From Nocardioides sp. L-11A (GTDB taxonomy: Bacteria > Actinomycetota > Actinomycetes > Propionibacteriales > Nocardioidaceae): a stretch of 64,000 nt of DNA. Location: the NCBI GenBank assembly GCA_029961745.1, contig CP124680.1, positions 5,518,001 through 5,582,000 of the forward strand, written 5' to 3'. Made by a program: the position numbers and the translations under genes. Below are positions 51,584 through 60,211 of this stretch, piece by piece. The notes under the pieces were generated by a model, which searched no databases, was not told the origin of the DNA, and saw nothing but the letters and a program-made list of their open reading frames with translations. Every line of letters begins with the position of its first letter. The stretch's first letter is position 1.

Positions 51584-53071
51584 TCAGTGGCTGGGCAGTT
51601 CTCCGCTCAGTCGGCGGTGCCGCGCGGCGCTGGAGTCGTTCAGGCCGGTGATGGTGACACTCTTGTCCTTGCGTTCGTACGTGGTGGTGATGGCATCGAG
51701 TGCCGCGACGGTCGACGCGTCCCAGATGTGGGAGTCGGACAGGTCGATCACCACCCGGTCGGGGTCCTCCGCATACTCGAACTGGGTGTAGAGGTCGTTG
51801 CTGGAGGCGAAGAACAGCTCACCGGTGACCCGATAGACCGCCATGACCCCGCGCTCGTCCTCGACCAGCTCACGATGGGTCTCGGTGAGGTGGGCGACCC
51901 GTCGGGCGAAGAGGGTCATCGCGACGAGGACACCGACGAGGACACCGATGGCCAGGTTGTGGGTGAGTACGGTGACCAGCACGGTGGAGACCATCACCGT
52001 CGTCTCGGACCGCGGCATCCTGCGCAGCGTGGCGGGCCGGATCGAGTGCCAGTCGAAGGTGCCCACCGAGACCATCACCATGACCGCGACCAGTGCCGCC
52101 ATCGGGATCAGCGCGACGACGTCGCCGAAGCCGACGACGAGGACCAGCAGGAAGGTTCCGGCGAGGAAGGTCGACAGTCGCGTCCGGGCGCCGGAGACCT
52201 TCACGTTGATCATGGTCTGGCCGATCATCGCGCAGCCGCCCATACCGCCGAAGAACCCGGTGATCACGTTCGCTGCGCCCTGGCCCATCGCCTCTCGGGT
52301 CTTGTCGGAAGGCGTGTCGGTGATGTCGTCGACGAGCTTCGCGGTCAGCAGGGACTCGAGGATCCCGACGAGTGCCATCGCCAGGGCGTAGGGAGCGATG
52401 ACCTCCAGGGTGTGCCAGGCGAACGGGACGTCGGGGAGGAACAACTCCGGGAGGCTGTCGGGGAGGTCACCCTCGTCGCCCACGTCGGGGACGTCGATCG
52501 CGGCCACGATCGTGAACGCGGTCAGGGCGACGATCGCGACGAGCGGTGCGGGAATGACGTTGGTGACGCGGGGGAGGCCGACGATGACGGCGATGCCGGC
52601 GGCGATCATCGGATAGACCGCCCACGGTACGTCGACCAGGTGGTCGAGCTGCGCCTCGAAGATCAAGATCGCGAGCGCGTTGACGAAGCCGACCATGACC
52701 GAGCGGGGGATGAACCGCATCAGCTTCGCGACTCCCGCGACCGCGAGGGCGATCTGGATCAGACCGCCCAGGAGCACGGTCGCGATCAGGTGGTCGTAGC
52801 CGTGGTCGCGCATGACCGGCGCGACCACCAGCGCGACCGCGCCCGTGGCTGCCGAGATCATGGCCGGCCGGCCGCCGAGGAAGGAGATGGCGACCGCCAT
52901 CGTGAAGGAGGCGAACAGGCCGACCCGCGGGTCGACGCCGGCGATGATCGAGAAGGAGATGGCCTCGGGGATCAGCGCCAGCGCGACGACGAGGCCGGCG
53001 AGAACCTCGGTGCGCAGCAGGCGCGGCGACCGGAGCGCGGCGCGGACGGTCGGCGAGTCGGTCACGGTCAA
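51584..53071 (-). CDS. SulP family anion transporter with STAS domain
   Basis: 495 residues: about 11-12 membrane helices (SISFSII-like N-terminus [46 protein letters not shown]) and a C-terminal STAS domain ([18 protein letters not shown]). Transports bicarbonate, sulfate or a related anion. TTG at 53071 or GTG at 53065 as start. Divergent from a MerR gene with a palindrome in between. Confidence 0.93.
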   Translation of the reverse strand: MTVTDSPTVRAALRSPRLLRTEVLAGLVVALALIPEAISFSIIAGVDPRVGLFASFTMAVAISFLGGRPAMISAATGAVALVVAPVMRDHGYDHLIATVLLGGLIQIALAVAGVAKLMRFIPRSVMVGFVNALAILIFEAQLDHLVDVPWAVYPMIAAGIAVIVGLPRVTNVIPAPLVAIVALTAFTIVAAIDVPDVGDEGDLPDSLPELFLPDVPFAWHTLEVIAPYALAMALVGILESLLTAKLVDDITDTPSDKTREAMGQGAANVITGFFGGMGGCAMIGQTMINVKVSGARTRLSTFLAGTFLLVLVVGFGDVVALIPMAALVAVMVMVSVGTFDWHSIRPATLRRMPRSETTVMVSTVLVTVLTHNLAIGVLVGVLVAMTLFARRVAHLTETHRELVEDERGVMAVYRVTGELFFASSNDLYTQFEYAEDPDRVVIDLSDSHIWDASTVAALDAITTTYERKDKSVTITGLNDSSAARHRRLSGELPSH

Positions 53072-53082
53072 GGGACCCTACC

Positions 53083-53097
53083 CTCACGTTACGTGAG
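53083..53097. promoter_or_regulatory. Palindrome between SulP and MerR genes
   Basis: CTCACGT-T-ACGTGAG, perfect 7-base arms, 12 bases before the SulP start and 37 before merR. MerR-family proteins bind such symmetric sites, so it is the likely operator. Confidence 0.6.
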
Positions 53098-53133
53098 AGT
53101 TGGTATCGCGACGCCGTGCGAGAGGATCGGCGC

Positions 53134-53505
53134 ATGATGCAGATCGGCGAGGTCGCCGCCCGGACCGAGCTGTCCCTGCGCAGCCTGCGGCACTGGGACG
53201 AGGTCGGCCTGCTGCGGCCCTCCGGCCGCTCCGAGGGCGGCTTCCGGCTCTACACCGAGGACGACGTCGAGAAGATCCTGGTCATCCGGCGGATGAAGCC
53301 GCTCGGCTTCACCCTCGACGAGATGAGCGCCGCCATGCGGGACCTGGAGGCGCTCCGGGACCCGGCGGCCGCCGACCGCCACCCCGCCGCGCGGTCCCGG
53401 CTGGACGCGGTGCTCGGCGACGCCACCGAGCGCCGGGCCCGCCTGGTCAGGCAGCTGGCGATGGCCGACGAGTTCCTCGACCAGCTCGCCCGACAGCTCG
53501 CCTGA
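53134..53505 (+). CDS. MerR family regulator
   Basis: 123 residues with the MerR winged helix (QIGEVAARTELSLRSLRHWDEVGLLRP, GGFRLYTEDDVEKILVIRRMK) and a C-terminal coiled helix. ATG at 53134 with GAGGA upstream (M at 53137 second). Divergent from the SulP gene. Effector unknown; no metal-binding Cys cluster seen. Confidence 0.93.
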   Translation: MMQIGEVAARTELSLRSLRHWDEVGLLRPSGRSEGGFRLYTEDDVEKILVIRRMKPLGFTLDEMSAAMRDLEALRDPAAADRHPAARSRLDAVLGDATERRARLVRQLAMADEFLDQLARQLA

Positions 53506-53531
53506 CCCGGCGCGGCCATGGGTCGGACCGG

Positions 53532-53972
53532 TCAGGCCGGCGCACCCTCCGGCTGGAGGTGGGTGGTGACACCCGCCATGTTCCAGGTGTTGATGGTGCC
53601 GACAGCCACGATCAGATCGGCCCGACGCTCCTCGCCGAGCAGGCGGCCGGCCTCGTCCCACAGGTCGTCGCCGACCACGCCGATGCCCCCGGTCAGCGCC
53701 TCGGTGAAGGCGAGAGCCACCCGCTCGGTCTCGTCGAAGAACGGGCTCTCCTGCCAGGCCGCGACGCCGTGCAGCTTGCGGCTCGGCGTACCGCGCCGCT
53801 CCAGGTCGGTGGCGTGCATGTCGACGCAGTAGGCGCAGCCGTTGAGCTGCGAGGCGCGCAGCTTGACCAGGTCGTAGAGCACCGGGCCGAGCGCCTTCTT
53901 CATCCGGGCGTCGAGCGCGAGTAGCGCCTGGAAGGTCTCCGGGGACGCGTCGCGGATCGGGGTGCGGGTCAT
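53532..53972 (-). CDS. AhpD-like carboxymuconolactone decarboxylase family protein
   Basis: 146 residues with the CxxC pair in GCAYCVDMHATD, the peroxidase-like site of AhpD proteins, and FFDETERVALAFTEAL. Probably a small thiol antioxidant rather than a decarboxylase. ATG at 53972; the upstream operator 53991-54007 matches the one at the Rrf2 gene. Confidence 0.9.
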   Translation of the reverse strand: MTRTPIRDASPETFQALLALDARMKKALGPVLYDLVKLRASQLNGCAYCVDMHATDLERRGTPSRKLHGVAAWQESPFFDETERVALAFTEALTGGIGVVGDDLWDEAGRLLGEERRADLIVAVGTINTWNMAGVTTHLQPEGAPA

Positions 53973-53990
53973 GGCGGTTCCTCTCAGTAG

Positions 53991-54007
53991 TGGACATTTG
54001 ATATCCA
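53991..54007. promoter_or_regulatory. Rrf2-type operator upstream of AhpD-like gene
   Basis: TGGACATTTGATATCCA, 17-base palindromic element, near the same as that at 54556-54572; 19 bases before the start codon. Confidence 0.6.
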
Positions 54008-54049
54008 GTTTTAGGGTGAACGGTGGACCCGGTGGGACCCGGCCGTCGG

Positions 54050-54535
54050 TCAGGCGCGGGCGAAGTGTCGTCGTACGTCCGCGGCGATCCGCCGCGGAGT
54101 GGCCTCGGCGAGGTCGAGGATGGAGGTCGCCGCGAGCTCCCGGCGCCAGGCGAGCTCCGCCCCGCGCATGGCATGGGCGATGCCGCAGGGCTGGGCGAAC
54201 TCCCGGGCGGGCCGGCCCTCGCTCAGTCCGCGCCGCCGGATCTCGGTGCAGGCGAACGCGTCGTCGGGGCCCTCGATCGCCGCGACGACGTCCATCAGGG
54301 TGATCCGATCGGCCGGCCGGGCCAGCCGTACGCCGCCGCGCTTGCCGGGCACGGACTCGGTGATGCCGGCGCGGGTGAGGGCCTGGACCTGCTTGACGAG
54401 GTAGGGGGCCGGGAGGTCGTAGACCTCCGCCAGCCGGGCCACGGGGACGGGGACCGGCTCGGCCTGCTCCTCCTCGAGCCAGTGCAGCAGCACGCAGACA
54501 TGGGCGGCCCACTCGACGCCCTCGTTCATCCGCAT
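54050..54535 (-). CDS. Rrf2 family regulator
   Basis: 161 residues: winged helix (VARLAEVYDLPAPYLVKQVQALTRAGITESVPGKRGGVRLARP) and Cys in FACTEI and QPCGIA, which could bind a cluster or sense oxidation. ATG at 54535 or 54529. Operator at 54556-54572 in its promoter and a matching one at 53991-54007 suggest it controls itself and the AhpD-like gene. Confidence 0.92.
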   Translation of the reverse strand: MRMNEGVEWAAHVCVLLHWLEEEQAEPVPVPVARLAEVYDLPAPYLVKQVQALTRAGITESVPGKRGGVRLARPADRITLMDVVAAIEGPDDAFACTEIRRRGLSEGRPAREFAQPCGIAHAMRGAELAWRRELAATSILDLAEATPRRIAADVRRHFARA

Positions 54536-54555
54536 GGTCCCCGCCTCCCTTTATC

Positions 54556-54572
54556 TGGACATAGAGTATCCA
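54556..54572. promoter_or_regulatory. Rrf2-type operator in its own promoter
   Basis: TGGACATAGAGTATCCA: same TGGACAT-N5-ATCCA core as 53991-54007, 20 bases before the Rrf2 start. Confidence 0.6.
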
Positions 54573-54645
54573 TGTATCGCGGGGCCGCGCAACGGCGGAC
54601 CGGGCGGAGGTACGGTGCGGGGAGTCGAGCAGGACGGAGCAGGCG

Positions 54646-55251
54646 GTGGCGTACGTCAGGGCAGCGGACCGGCAGGCGCAGGTCGTCACCGCGGCGATCC
54701 GGGTGCTGGAGTCCGTCGGGGTCGCCGGTACGACGATGCGCGCGGTCGCCGCCGAGGCCGGGGTCCCGCTCGGCACCCTGCACTACGCCTTCCCCTCGCG
54801 CGACGAGCTGCTCCGGGCCGTGATCGTGCGCGTCGTCGACGACATGTCGGGCGCGCTGCGCGAGGCACTCGACCTCGAGCGGGGCGTCGAGCACGCGCTG
54901 CGCGACGGCATCCGCTCCTTCTGGGCGATGCTGCTCGACGGGGGCGGCGGGGTGCAGATCCTGCAGTACGAGCTGGCGATGTACTCGGCGCGCAGCGATG
55001 CCGCCGGCGGGCTGGCCCGGCTCGAGTTCGCGCGCTACACCGATCTGCTCACCGAGCTGTGCGCGGAGGCCGCGGCCAACGCCCGCGAGCGCTGCGCCGT
55101 CGCGCCCGACGTCCTGGGCCGACTGGTGCTCGCGGTCGTCGACGGCCTGGTCCTCCAGCACCTCGCCAACCCCGACCCGGAGCGCTCGGAGCGCGATCTC
55201 GGGCACGCGCTCGACATGCTGGTGGCGCTCGCCGCGCCGACCCCGCGCTGA
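54646..55251 (+). CDS. TetR family regulator
   Basis: 201 residues with the TetR helix-turn-helix (GTTMRAVAAEAGVPLGTLHYAFPSRDELL) and helical ligand domain. GTG at 54646. Followed by the amine-oxidase gene, whose promoter has a strong palindrome (55319-55338) and is its likely target. Confidence 0.92.
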   Translation: MAYVRAADRQAQVVTAAIRVLESVGVAGTTMRAVAAEAGVPLGTLHYAFPSRDELLRAVIVRVVDDMSGALREALDLERGVEHALRDGIRSFWAMLLDGGGGVQILQYELAMYSARSDAAGGLARLEFARYTDLLTELCAEAAANARERCAVAPDVLGRLVLAVVDGLVLQHLANPDPERSERDLGHALDMLVALAAPTPR

Positions 55252-55318
55252 GTCCCGCGCCGCCTCCGGGCGCCGCCGCCTCTTGCGTCCGGTCGCGGGG
55301 ACGCCTACCTTGGCCAAT

Positions 55319-55338
55319 AGTCGGACGGACGTCCGACT
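55319..55338. promoter_or_regulatory. TetR operator candidate upstream of amine oxidase
   Basis: AGTCGGAC-GGAC-GTCCGACT, perfect 8-base arms with a 4-base centre; the start codon is 17 bases further. TetR proteins bind sites of this form. Confidence 0.7.
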
Positions 55339-55354
55339 TTAGCGAGGAGGCGTC

Positions 55355-56644
55355 ATGGAGCCGATCGTCATCGTGGGAGCCGGCCTGTCCGGCCTGGTCG
55401 CGGCGCGCGAGCTGGTGCGCAGCGAGCAGGACGTCGTCGTCCTCGAGGCCGCCGACCGGCCCGGCGGCCGGGTGCTGGCGGAGACCTCCGCGCTCGGCTC
55501 CCGGCTCGATCTCGGCGGCACCTGGATCGGTCACGACCACCACCGGGTCGCCGCCCTGGCCGACGAGCTCGGGCCCACCCGCTTCGCGATGCACACCGGC
55601 ACCCTTCCGCTGCTCACCGACGGGGACCGACAGCTCTCCCCCGTGGCCCCGGCCCTCCTGCCCGCGCTCGTCGCCCTCGCCGCCCTCGCGGTCGCCGGCC
55701 GGGCCCGGCCCGGCGGCCCGACCGCGAGGACCGGGGCCGACGCGCTGGGGCGCGTGCCGGGCCGCCGGGCGCGGCGGCTGTTGGAGGTGCTCGTCCAGGT
55801 CTCCTGGACCACCGACCCGGAGCGACTCTCACTCACCGCGATGACCGAGCTGGTCCACCGCCAGGGCGGGCTCCGCACCATGCTCGCCACCCGCGGCGGC
55901 GCCCAGGACACCCTGCTCGTCGACGGCATCGGCTCGCTGGTCGAGACCCTCGCCGCGGAGCTCGGCGACCGGGTGCGGCTCGGCTGCCGGGTCACCCGGA
56001 TCGCCCGCGGCCCCGACGGGATCGCCCTCGACACCCCCGCCGGGCGACAGCGCGCGCGGGCGGTCGTCGTCACCGCGCCGCCGCCGACGGCCGCTCGGAT
56101 CACCCACGATCCCCCGCTCCCGGCCGAGCGGTCCGCCCTCGAGGCGGGCACCGAGATGGGCGTGGTCCACAAGGCCGTCGCGGTCTACGAACGGCCCTTC
56201 TGGCGCGCGCGGCGCGGCGGGGAGCTGATCCTGCTCGGTCACCCGGGTGGCGCCGTGTTCGACACCTCGCCCCCGGACGGCCCCGGCCACCTGACCTTCC
56301 TCGCCGGAGGCTCCGCCGCCCGCGCCCTCGACGCCCTCGGCCCGGACCGCCGCCGGTCGGCGATCCTCGACGCGCTCGCGCCCCACCTCGGCGACGAGGT
56401 ACGCCGGCCGGCCGGGTGGCATGAGAAGTCCTGGCACCTCGACGAGCACGCCGGGGGCGGGTACGTCGCCCTTCCGCGAGCCGACAGCACGCTCGCCTGG
56501 CCGATGACCACCGCCCCGATCGACGGCGTGCACTGGGCCGGCTCGGAATCGGCCACCGAGCACCCCGGCTACCTGGACGGGGCGATCGAGTCCGGGCTCC
56601 GGGCGGCCGGCGAGGTGCTCAGCTCGATCGCGGCGCGTACATGA
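55355..56644 (+). CDS. Flavin-dependent amine oxidase
   Basis: 429 residues, NAD(P)/FAD-binding ([35 protein letters not shown]) with the MAO-like end [26 protein letters not shown]. Oxidises amines or polyamines to aldehydes. ATG at 55355 with GAGGAGG upstream. Its 3' end overlaps the convergent YnfA-like gene by 26 bases. Substrate unknown. Confidence 0.9.
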   Translation: MEPIVIVGAGLSGLVAARELVRSEQDVVVLEAADRPGGRVLAETSALGSRLDLGGTWIGHDHHRVAALADELGPTRFAMHTGTLPLLTDGDRQLSPVAPALLPALVALAALAVAGRARPGGPTARTGADALGRVPGRRARRLLEVLVQVSWTTDPERLSLTAMTELVHRQGGLRTMLATRGGAQDTLLVDGIGSLVETLAAELGDRVRLGCRVTRIARGPDGIALDTPAGRQRARAVVVTAPPPTAARITHDPPLPAERSALEAGTEMGVVHKAVAVYERPFWRARRGGELILLGHPGGAVFDTSPPDGPGHLTFLAGGSAARALDALGPDRRRSAILDALAPHLGDEVRRPAGWHEKSWHLDEHAGGGYVALPRADSTLAWPMTTAPIDGVHWAGSESATEHPGYLDGAIESGLRAAGEVLSSIAART

Positions 56645-56954
56645 TGATCGCCACGCCCACGAGGCAGACCAGCGCGCCCGCGACGTCGTACCGGTCCGGA
56701 CGGAAGCCGTCGAGCACCATCCCCCACACCAGCGACCCCGCCACGAACACGCCGCCGTACGCCGCGAGGATCCGGCCGAAGTGCGCATCGGGCTGGAGGG
56801 TCGCCACGAAGCCGTAGAGCCCGAGCGCGATCACCCCGGCCCCGATCCACAGCCAGCCGCGGTGCTCCCGCACGCCCTGCCAGACCAGCCACGCGCCGCC
56901 GATCTCGGCGACCGCGGCCAGCACGAACAGCGGGATCGAGCGCACCAGGTCCAT
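56619..56954 (-). CDS. YnfA/UPF0060 family membrane protein
   Basis: 111 residues, four predicted helices ([39 protein letters not shown]) matching the YnfA family, small multidrug-resistance-like proteins. ATG at 56954. Function in transport is inferred. Confidence 0.9.
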   Translation of the reverse strand: MDLVRSIPLFVLAAVAEIGGAWLVWQGVREHRGWLWIGAGVIALGLYGFVATLQPDAHFGRILAAYGGVFVAGSLVWGMVLDGFRPDRYDVAGALVCLVGVAIIMYAPRSS

Positions 56955-56986
56955 GGCCCGATCCTCCCAGGGACGAGCCGAGGAAC

Positions 56987-57253
56987 TCAGAAGTAGCCGC
57001 GGGGGCGCTCGGCGGTGTCGCCGGGGCGGTGGCCGTCCTGCCACTCGGTGATCGTGCTGCGCGCGTCGAGGTCGACGTCCGGGTTGGCCCGGATGAACTC
57101 GTGGACGACCCGCTCGGGGTCGACCCGCTCGCGGTTGACGATCAGCCGGCCGTACGCGACGAGCTCACGCACGGTGAAGGTCCGGAACCCGTCGCGGTCC
57201 TGTGCCTGGGTCGCCGATCCGAACTGCGCTCCGTAGCCCTGTGCCCGAGTCAT
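56987..57253 (-). CDS. Hypothetical small protein
   Basis: 88 residues, no recognised family: [41 protein letters not shown] in two short stretches, rich in Arg/Asp, no membrane segment. ATG at 57253. Frame and codon use look like a real gene. Confidence 0.6.
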   Translation of the reverse strand: MTRAQGYGAQFGSATQAQDRDGFRTFTVRELVAYGRLIVNRERVDPERVVHEFIRANPDVDLDARSTITEWQDGHRPGDTAERPRGYF

Positions 57254-57342
57254 GGGGTCACGGTACCCGTGCTCTCCGGCCGGCCCGCACCCGAGCGCGG
57301 TGCGACGGCTCACCAGAACCTCGGCCGGCGCCGGGCTTGACC

Positions 57343-57357
57343 TTGACGCAGCGTCAA
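57343..57357. promoter_or_regulatory. MerR-type palindrome upstream of ABC exporter
   Basis: TTGACGC-A-GCGTCAA, perfect 7-base arms. It follows TTGACC (57337-57342) directly, so it would lie in the long spacer that MerR activators bend. The -10 (about 57362) is weak, as for MerR-controlled promoters. Confidence 0.65.
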
Positions 57358-57415
57358 CCCCGCACCCTCGTGGTGAGGCCACGCGGGCCTCGCTGGGACG
57401 AAGGGAAGCACCGTC

Positions 57416-58180
57416 ATGACACCACCGGCAGCGGCCGCCATCCGGGTCGCCGGAGTCGAGAAGTCGTTCGGCGCGCTCCCGGTGCTGCGCGGGGTCGACC
57501 TCGAGGTCGCCGCGGGCAGCATCGTCGCCCTGCTCGGCTCCAACGGCGCCGGCAAGACGACCCTGATCCGGATCCTCACGACCCTGACCAGGGCGGACGC
57601 CGGGACGGCCTGCGTGCAGGGCTTCGACGTCGCCACCCAGCCGGCCGAGGTCCGGGAGTCGTTCAGCCTGACCGGCCAGCTCACCGCGGTCGACGAGATC
57701 CTGACCGGCCGCGAGAACCTGGTCCTGGTCGCGCGGCTGCGCCACCTGTCGGATCCCGGCAGGGTGGCCGACGACCTGCTCGCCCGGTTCTCCCTGACCG
57801 ACGCGGCCGGGCGGCGGACGGCGACGTACTCCGGGGGCATGCGCCGGCGCCTGGACATCGCGATGAGCCTGATCGGCGATCCTCCGGTGATCTTCCTGGA
57901 CGAGCCGACGACCGGCCTCGACCCGCAGGGCCGGATCGAGGTGTGGCAGGCCGTCCGGGAGCTCGCCGCCGGCGGCACCACGGTGCTGCTCACCACCCAG
58001 TACCTCGACGAGGCCGAGGAACTGGCCGACCGGATCGCGATCCTCCACGAGGGCCGGATCATCGTCGACGGGACGCTCGCCGAGCTCAAGGCGCTGCTCC
58101 CTCCCGCCCGGGTCGAGTACGTCGAGAAGCAGCCGACGCTCGAGGAGATCTTCCTCGCGCTCGTCGGCGCCGAGCACTGA
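57416..58180 (+). CDS. ABC exporter ATPase, DrrA-type
   Basis: 254 residues: Walker A GSNGAGKT, signature YSGGMRRRLDIAMSL, Walker B IFLDEPTTGLD, and the DrrA-like end QPTLEEIFLALVG. ATG at 57416. Paired with the permease 10 bases after; probable drug export driven by the MerR gene next to it. Confidence 0.94.
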   Translation: MTPPAAAAIRVAGVEKSFGALPVLRGVDLEVAAGSIVALLGSNGAGKTTLIRILTTLTRADAGTACVQGFDVATQPAEVRESFSLTGQLTAVDEILTGRENLVLVARLRHLSDPGRVADDLLARFSLTDAAGRRTATYSGGMRRRLDIAMSLIGDPPVIFLDEPTTGLDPQGRIEVWQAVRELAAGGTTVLLTTQYLDEAEELADRIAILHEGRIIVDGTLAELKALLPPARVEYVEKQPTLEEIFLALVGAEH

Positions 58181-58190
58181 GGAGACCGCC

Positions 58191-58952
58191 ATGAGCACCC
58201 ACGTCGTGAGCGACACCCGGACCCTGCTGGGCCGGTCGCTGCGTCACATCCTGCGCAGCCCCGACACCATCATCACCACGGCGATCACGCCGATCGCCAT
58301 GATGCTGCTGTTCGTCTACGTCTTCGGCGCCGCGATCGACGCCGGCGACGGCGAGTACGTCGACTACCTGCTGCCCGGCATCCTGCTGATGACCATCGCC
58401 TCGGGCATCGCCTACACCTCCTACCGGCTCTTCCTGGACCTGAAGGGCGGGATCTTCGAGCGGTTCCTGTCGATGCCGATCGCGCGGTCCGCGGCGCTGT
58501 GGGGCCACGTGCTGACCTCACTCGTGGCGAACCTGATCTCGGTCGTGCTGGTCGTGCTCGTCGCCCTGCTGATGGGCTTCCGCTCCGGCGCCGGCGTGCT
58601 GGCCTGGCTCGCTGTCGCCGGCATCCTGGTCCTGTTCACGCTCGCCCTGACCTGGCTGGCCGTGATCGCCGGGCTGGCCGCCAAGTCGCCCGACGGCGCG
58701 GGCGGCTTCGCCTACCCGATCATCTTCCTGCCCTTCGTCAGCTCGGCGTTCGTGCCGACCGCGGGGATGCCCGGTCCGGTGCGGTGGTTCGCGGAGAACC
58801 AGCCGGTCACCTCCATCGTCAACACGCTGCGCGGCCTCCTCGCCGAGCAGCCGGTCCGCGACGACGCCTGGATCGCGCTGGCCTGGTGCACCGGGCTCCT
58901 GGTGCTCGCGTACGCGATCGCGAACCGCGTCTACCGTCGCCGGTTCGCGTGA
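58191..58952 (+). CDS. ABC-2 type exporter permease, DrrB-like
   Basis: 253 residues, six membrane helices; the ABC-2 pattern is seen in LPGILLMTIASGIAYTSYRLFLDLKGGIFERFLSMPIARS and FLPFVSSAFVPTAGMPGPVRWFAENQPVT. ATG at 58191. Same operon as the ATPase and the MerR gene (26 bases on). Confidence 0.93.
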   Translation: MSTHVVSDTRTLLGRSLRHILRSPDTIITTAITPIAMMLLFVYVFGAAIDAGDGEYVDYLLPGILLMTIASGIAYTSYRLFLDLKGGIFERFLSMPIARSAALWGHVLTSLVANLISVVLVVLVALLMGFRSGAGVLAWLAVAGILVLFTLALTWLAVIAGLAAKSPDGAGGFAYPIIFLPFVSSAFVPTAGMPGPVRWFAENQPVTSIVNTLRGLLAEQPVRDDAWIALAWCTGLLVLAYAIANRVYRRRFA

Positions 58953-58978
58953 GGACGGATTCAGGGCAGGCTGGATCC

Positions 58979-59752
58979 GTGCTCACGATCGGACAGTTGG
59001 CGGCGTACGCCGGGGTGACCATCCGGACGGTGCGGCACTACCACCAGGTGGGACTGCTCCCGGAGCCGGAGCGCGACCGCTCCGGGTACCGGTCCTACGA
59101 CGCGGCGGCCGTGGTGCGGCTGATCCGGATCCGGACCCTGGCTGAGGCCGGGGTACCGCTGGCCCGGGTGCAGGAGCTGCTCGACGCCGACCCGGCGACC
59201 TTCAGCGCGGCGATCGGCGAGATCGACCGGCGGCTGCGCGCGGAGGTGCGCGAGCTGCAGGAGCACCGCCGCCGGATCGCGCAGCTGGGATCGGGCGACA
59301 CGCTCGCCGTGCCGGCGGAGGTCGCCGACTACCTCGACCGGGTGCGGAGCATCGGCGCGCCCGACGAGCTGATCGAGGGCGAGCGCGACGCCTGGATCCT
59401 GATCGCGGGCCGCTACCCCGACCGGATCCCCGCACTGATGGCCGACAAGCGCGCCCAGTTGGAGGACGAGCGGACCGTCCGCTTCTACCGGCTCATCGGC
59501 GACCTGGTCCGCGGCGAGCGCGACGACCACGAGCGGATCGTGCGGGAGATGGCGGACCTGCTGGTCGAGCTCTTCGAGGAGGCGGCCGCCGCCGGACAGC
59601 TCGACCAGCAGGACGAGTTCATGGACGACTCCGCCTTCGTGCGGCTGTTGGACTCGATGGCCGACGAGAACCCGCCCGTCCGGCGGCTGCGCGAGCTGCT
59701 CGCCGAGCGCGGCTGGGCGGGCTGGACCCGCATCGAGCGCGCCGAGGGCTGA
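58979..59752 (+). CDS. MerR family regulator (TipA-like)
   Basis: 257 residues: MerR winged helix (TIGQLAAYAGVTIRTVRHYHQVGLLPEPERDRSGYRSYD) followed by a long helical effector domain, so it may bind a drug. GTG at 58979. Last of the three-gene operon; it likely acts on the palindrome at 57343-57357. Confidence 0.93.
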   Translation: MLTIGQLAAYAGVTIRTVRHYHQVGLLPEPERDRSGYRSYDAAAVVRLIRIRTLAEAGVPLARVQELLDADPATFSAAIGEIDRRLRAEVRELQEHRRRIAQLGSGDTLAVPAEVADYLDRVRSIGAPDELIEGERDAWILIAGRYPDRIPALMADKRAQLEDERTVRFYRLIGDLVRGERDDHERIVREMADLLVELFEEAAAAGQLDQQDEFMDDSAFVRLLDSMADENPPVRRLRELLAERGWAGWTRIERAEG

Positions 59753-59776
59753 CGGGAGCCGACGAGTGGGCCCGCG

Positions 59777-60169
59777 ATGAATCCGCTGCGTCGTACCGGT
59801 CGATCCTGCATGGCGGTGCTCGACGACGTCCGTTCGCTCGGCGACGAGCTGGAGCGGTCCTACCCGGTCTACGTGCGCGGTCGGCTCAGGTTCCGGGTCG
59901 GTCAGCTCGTGTACGTCGGGTTCTCCCGCGACGAGACCGTGATGGGGTTCGCGTTCCCGAAGGAGGAGCGCGCCGCCCTGGTGGCGGGCGCGCCGGAGCG
60001 GTTCCGGCTGCCCGACGCCTCCGACCTCCGGTTCAACTGGGTGCACGCGGTGCTGGCCGCGCTGGAGCCGGCCGAGGCGCGCGAGCTGGTCGTCGACGCA
60101 TGGCGGATGGTCGTCCCGCGGAAGGTCTCCCGCGCCTGGGACCTCACCCACCCCGACGGGCCGGGCTGA
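59777..60169 (+). CDS. MmcQ/YjbR family protein
   Basis: 130 residues; the core FSRDETVMGFAFPKEERAALVAGAPERF and VDAWRMVVPRK matches MmcQ/YjbR. The role is uncertain (called DNA-binding). ATG at 59777; ATG at 59810 is a shorter alternative. 3' end 43 bases from the convergent exporter gene. Confidence 0.75.
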   Translation: MNPLRRTGRSCMAVLDDVRSLGDELERSYPVYVRGRLRFRVGQLVYVGFSRDETVMGFAFPKEERAALVAGAPERFRLPDASDLRFNWVHAVLAALEPAEARELVVDAWRMVVPRKVSRAWDLTHPDGPG

Positions 60170-60211
60170 GCCGCCGTGCCGCCCCCGTCCGGCCGGTCCG
60201 ACCGGCCCGGC

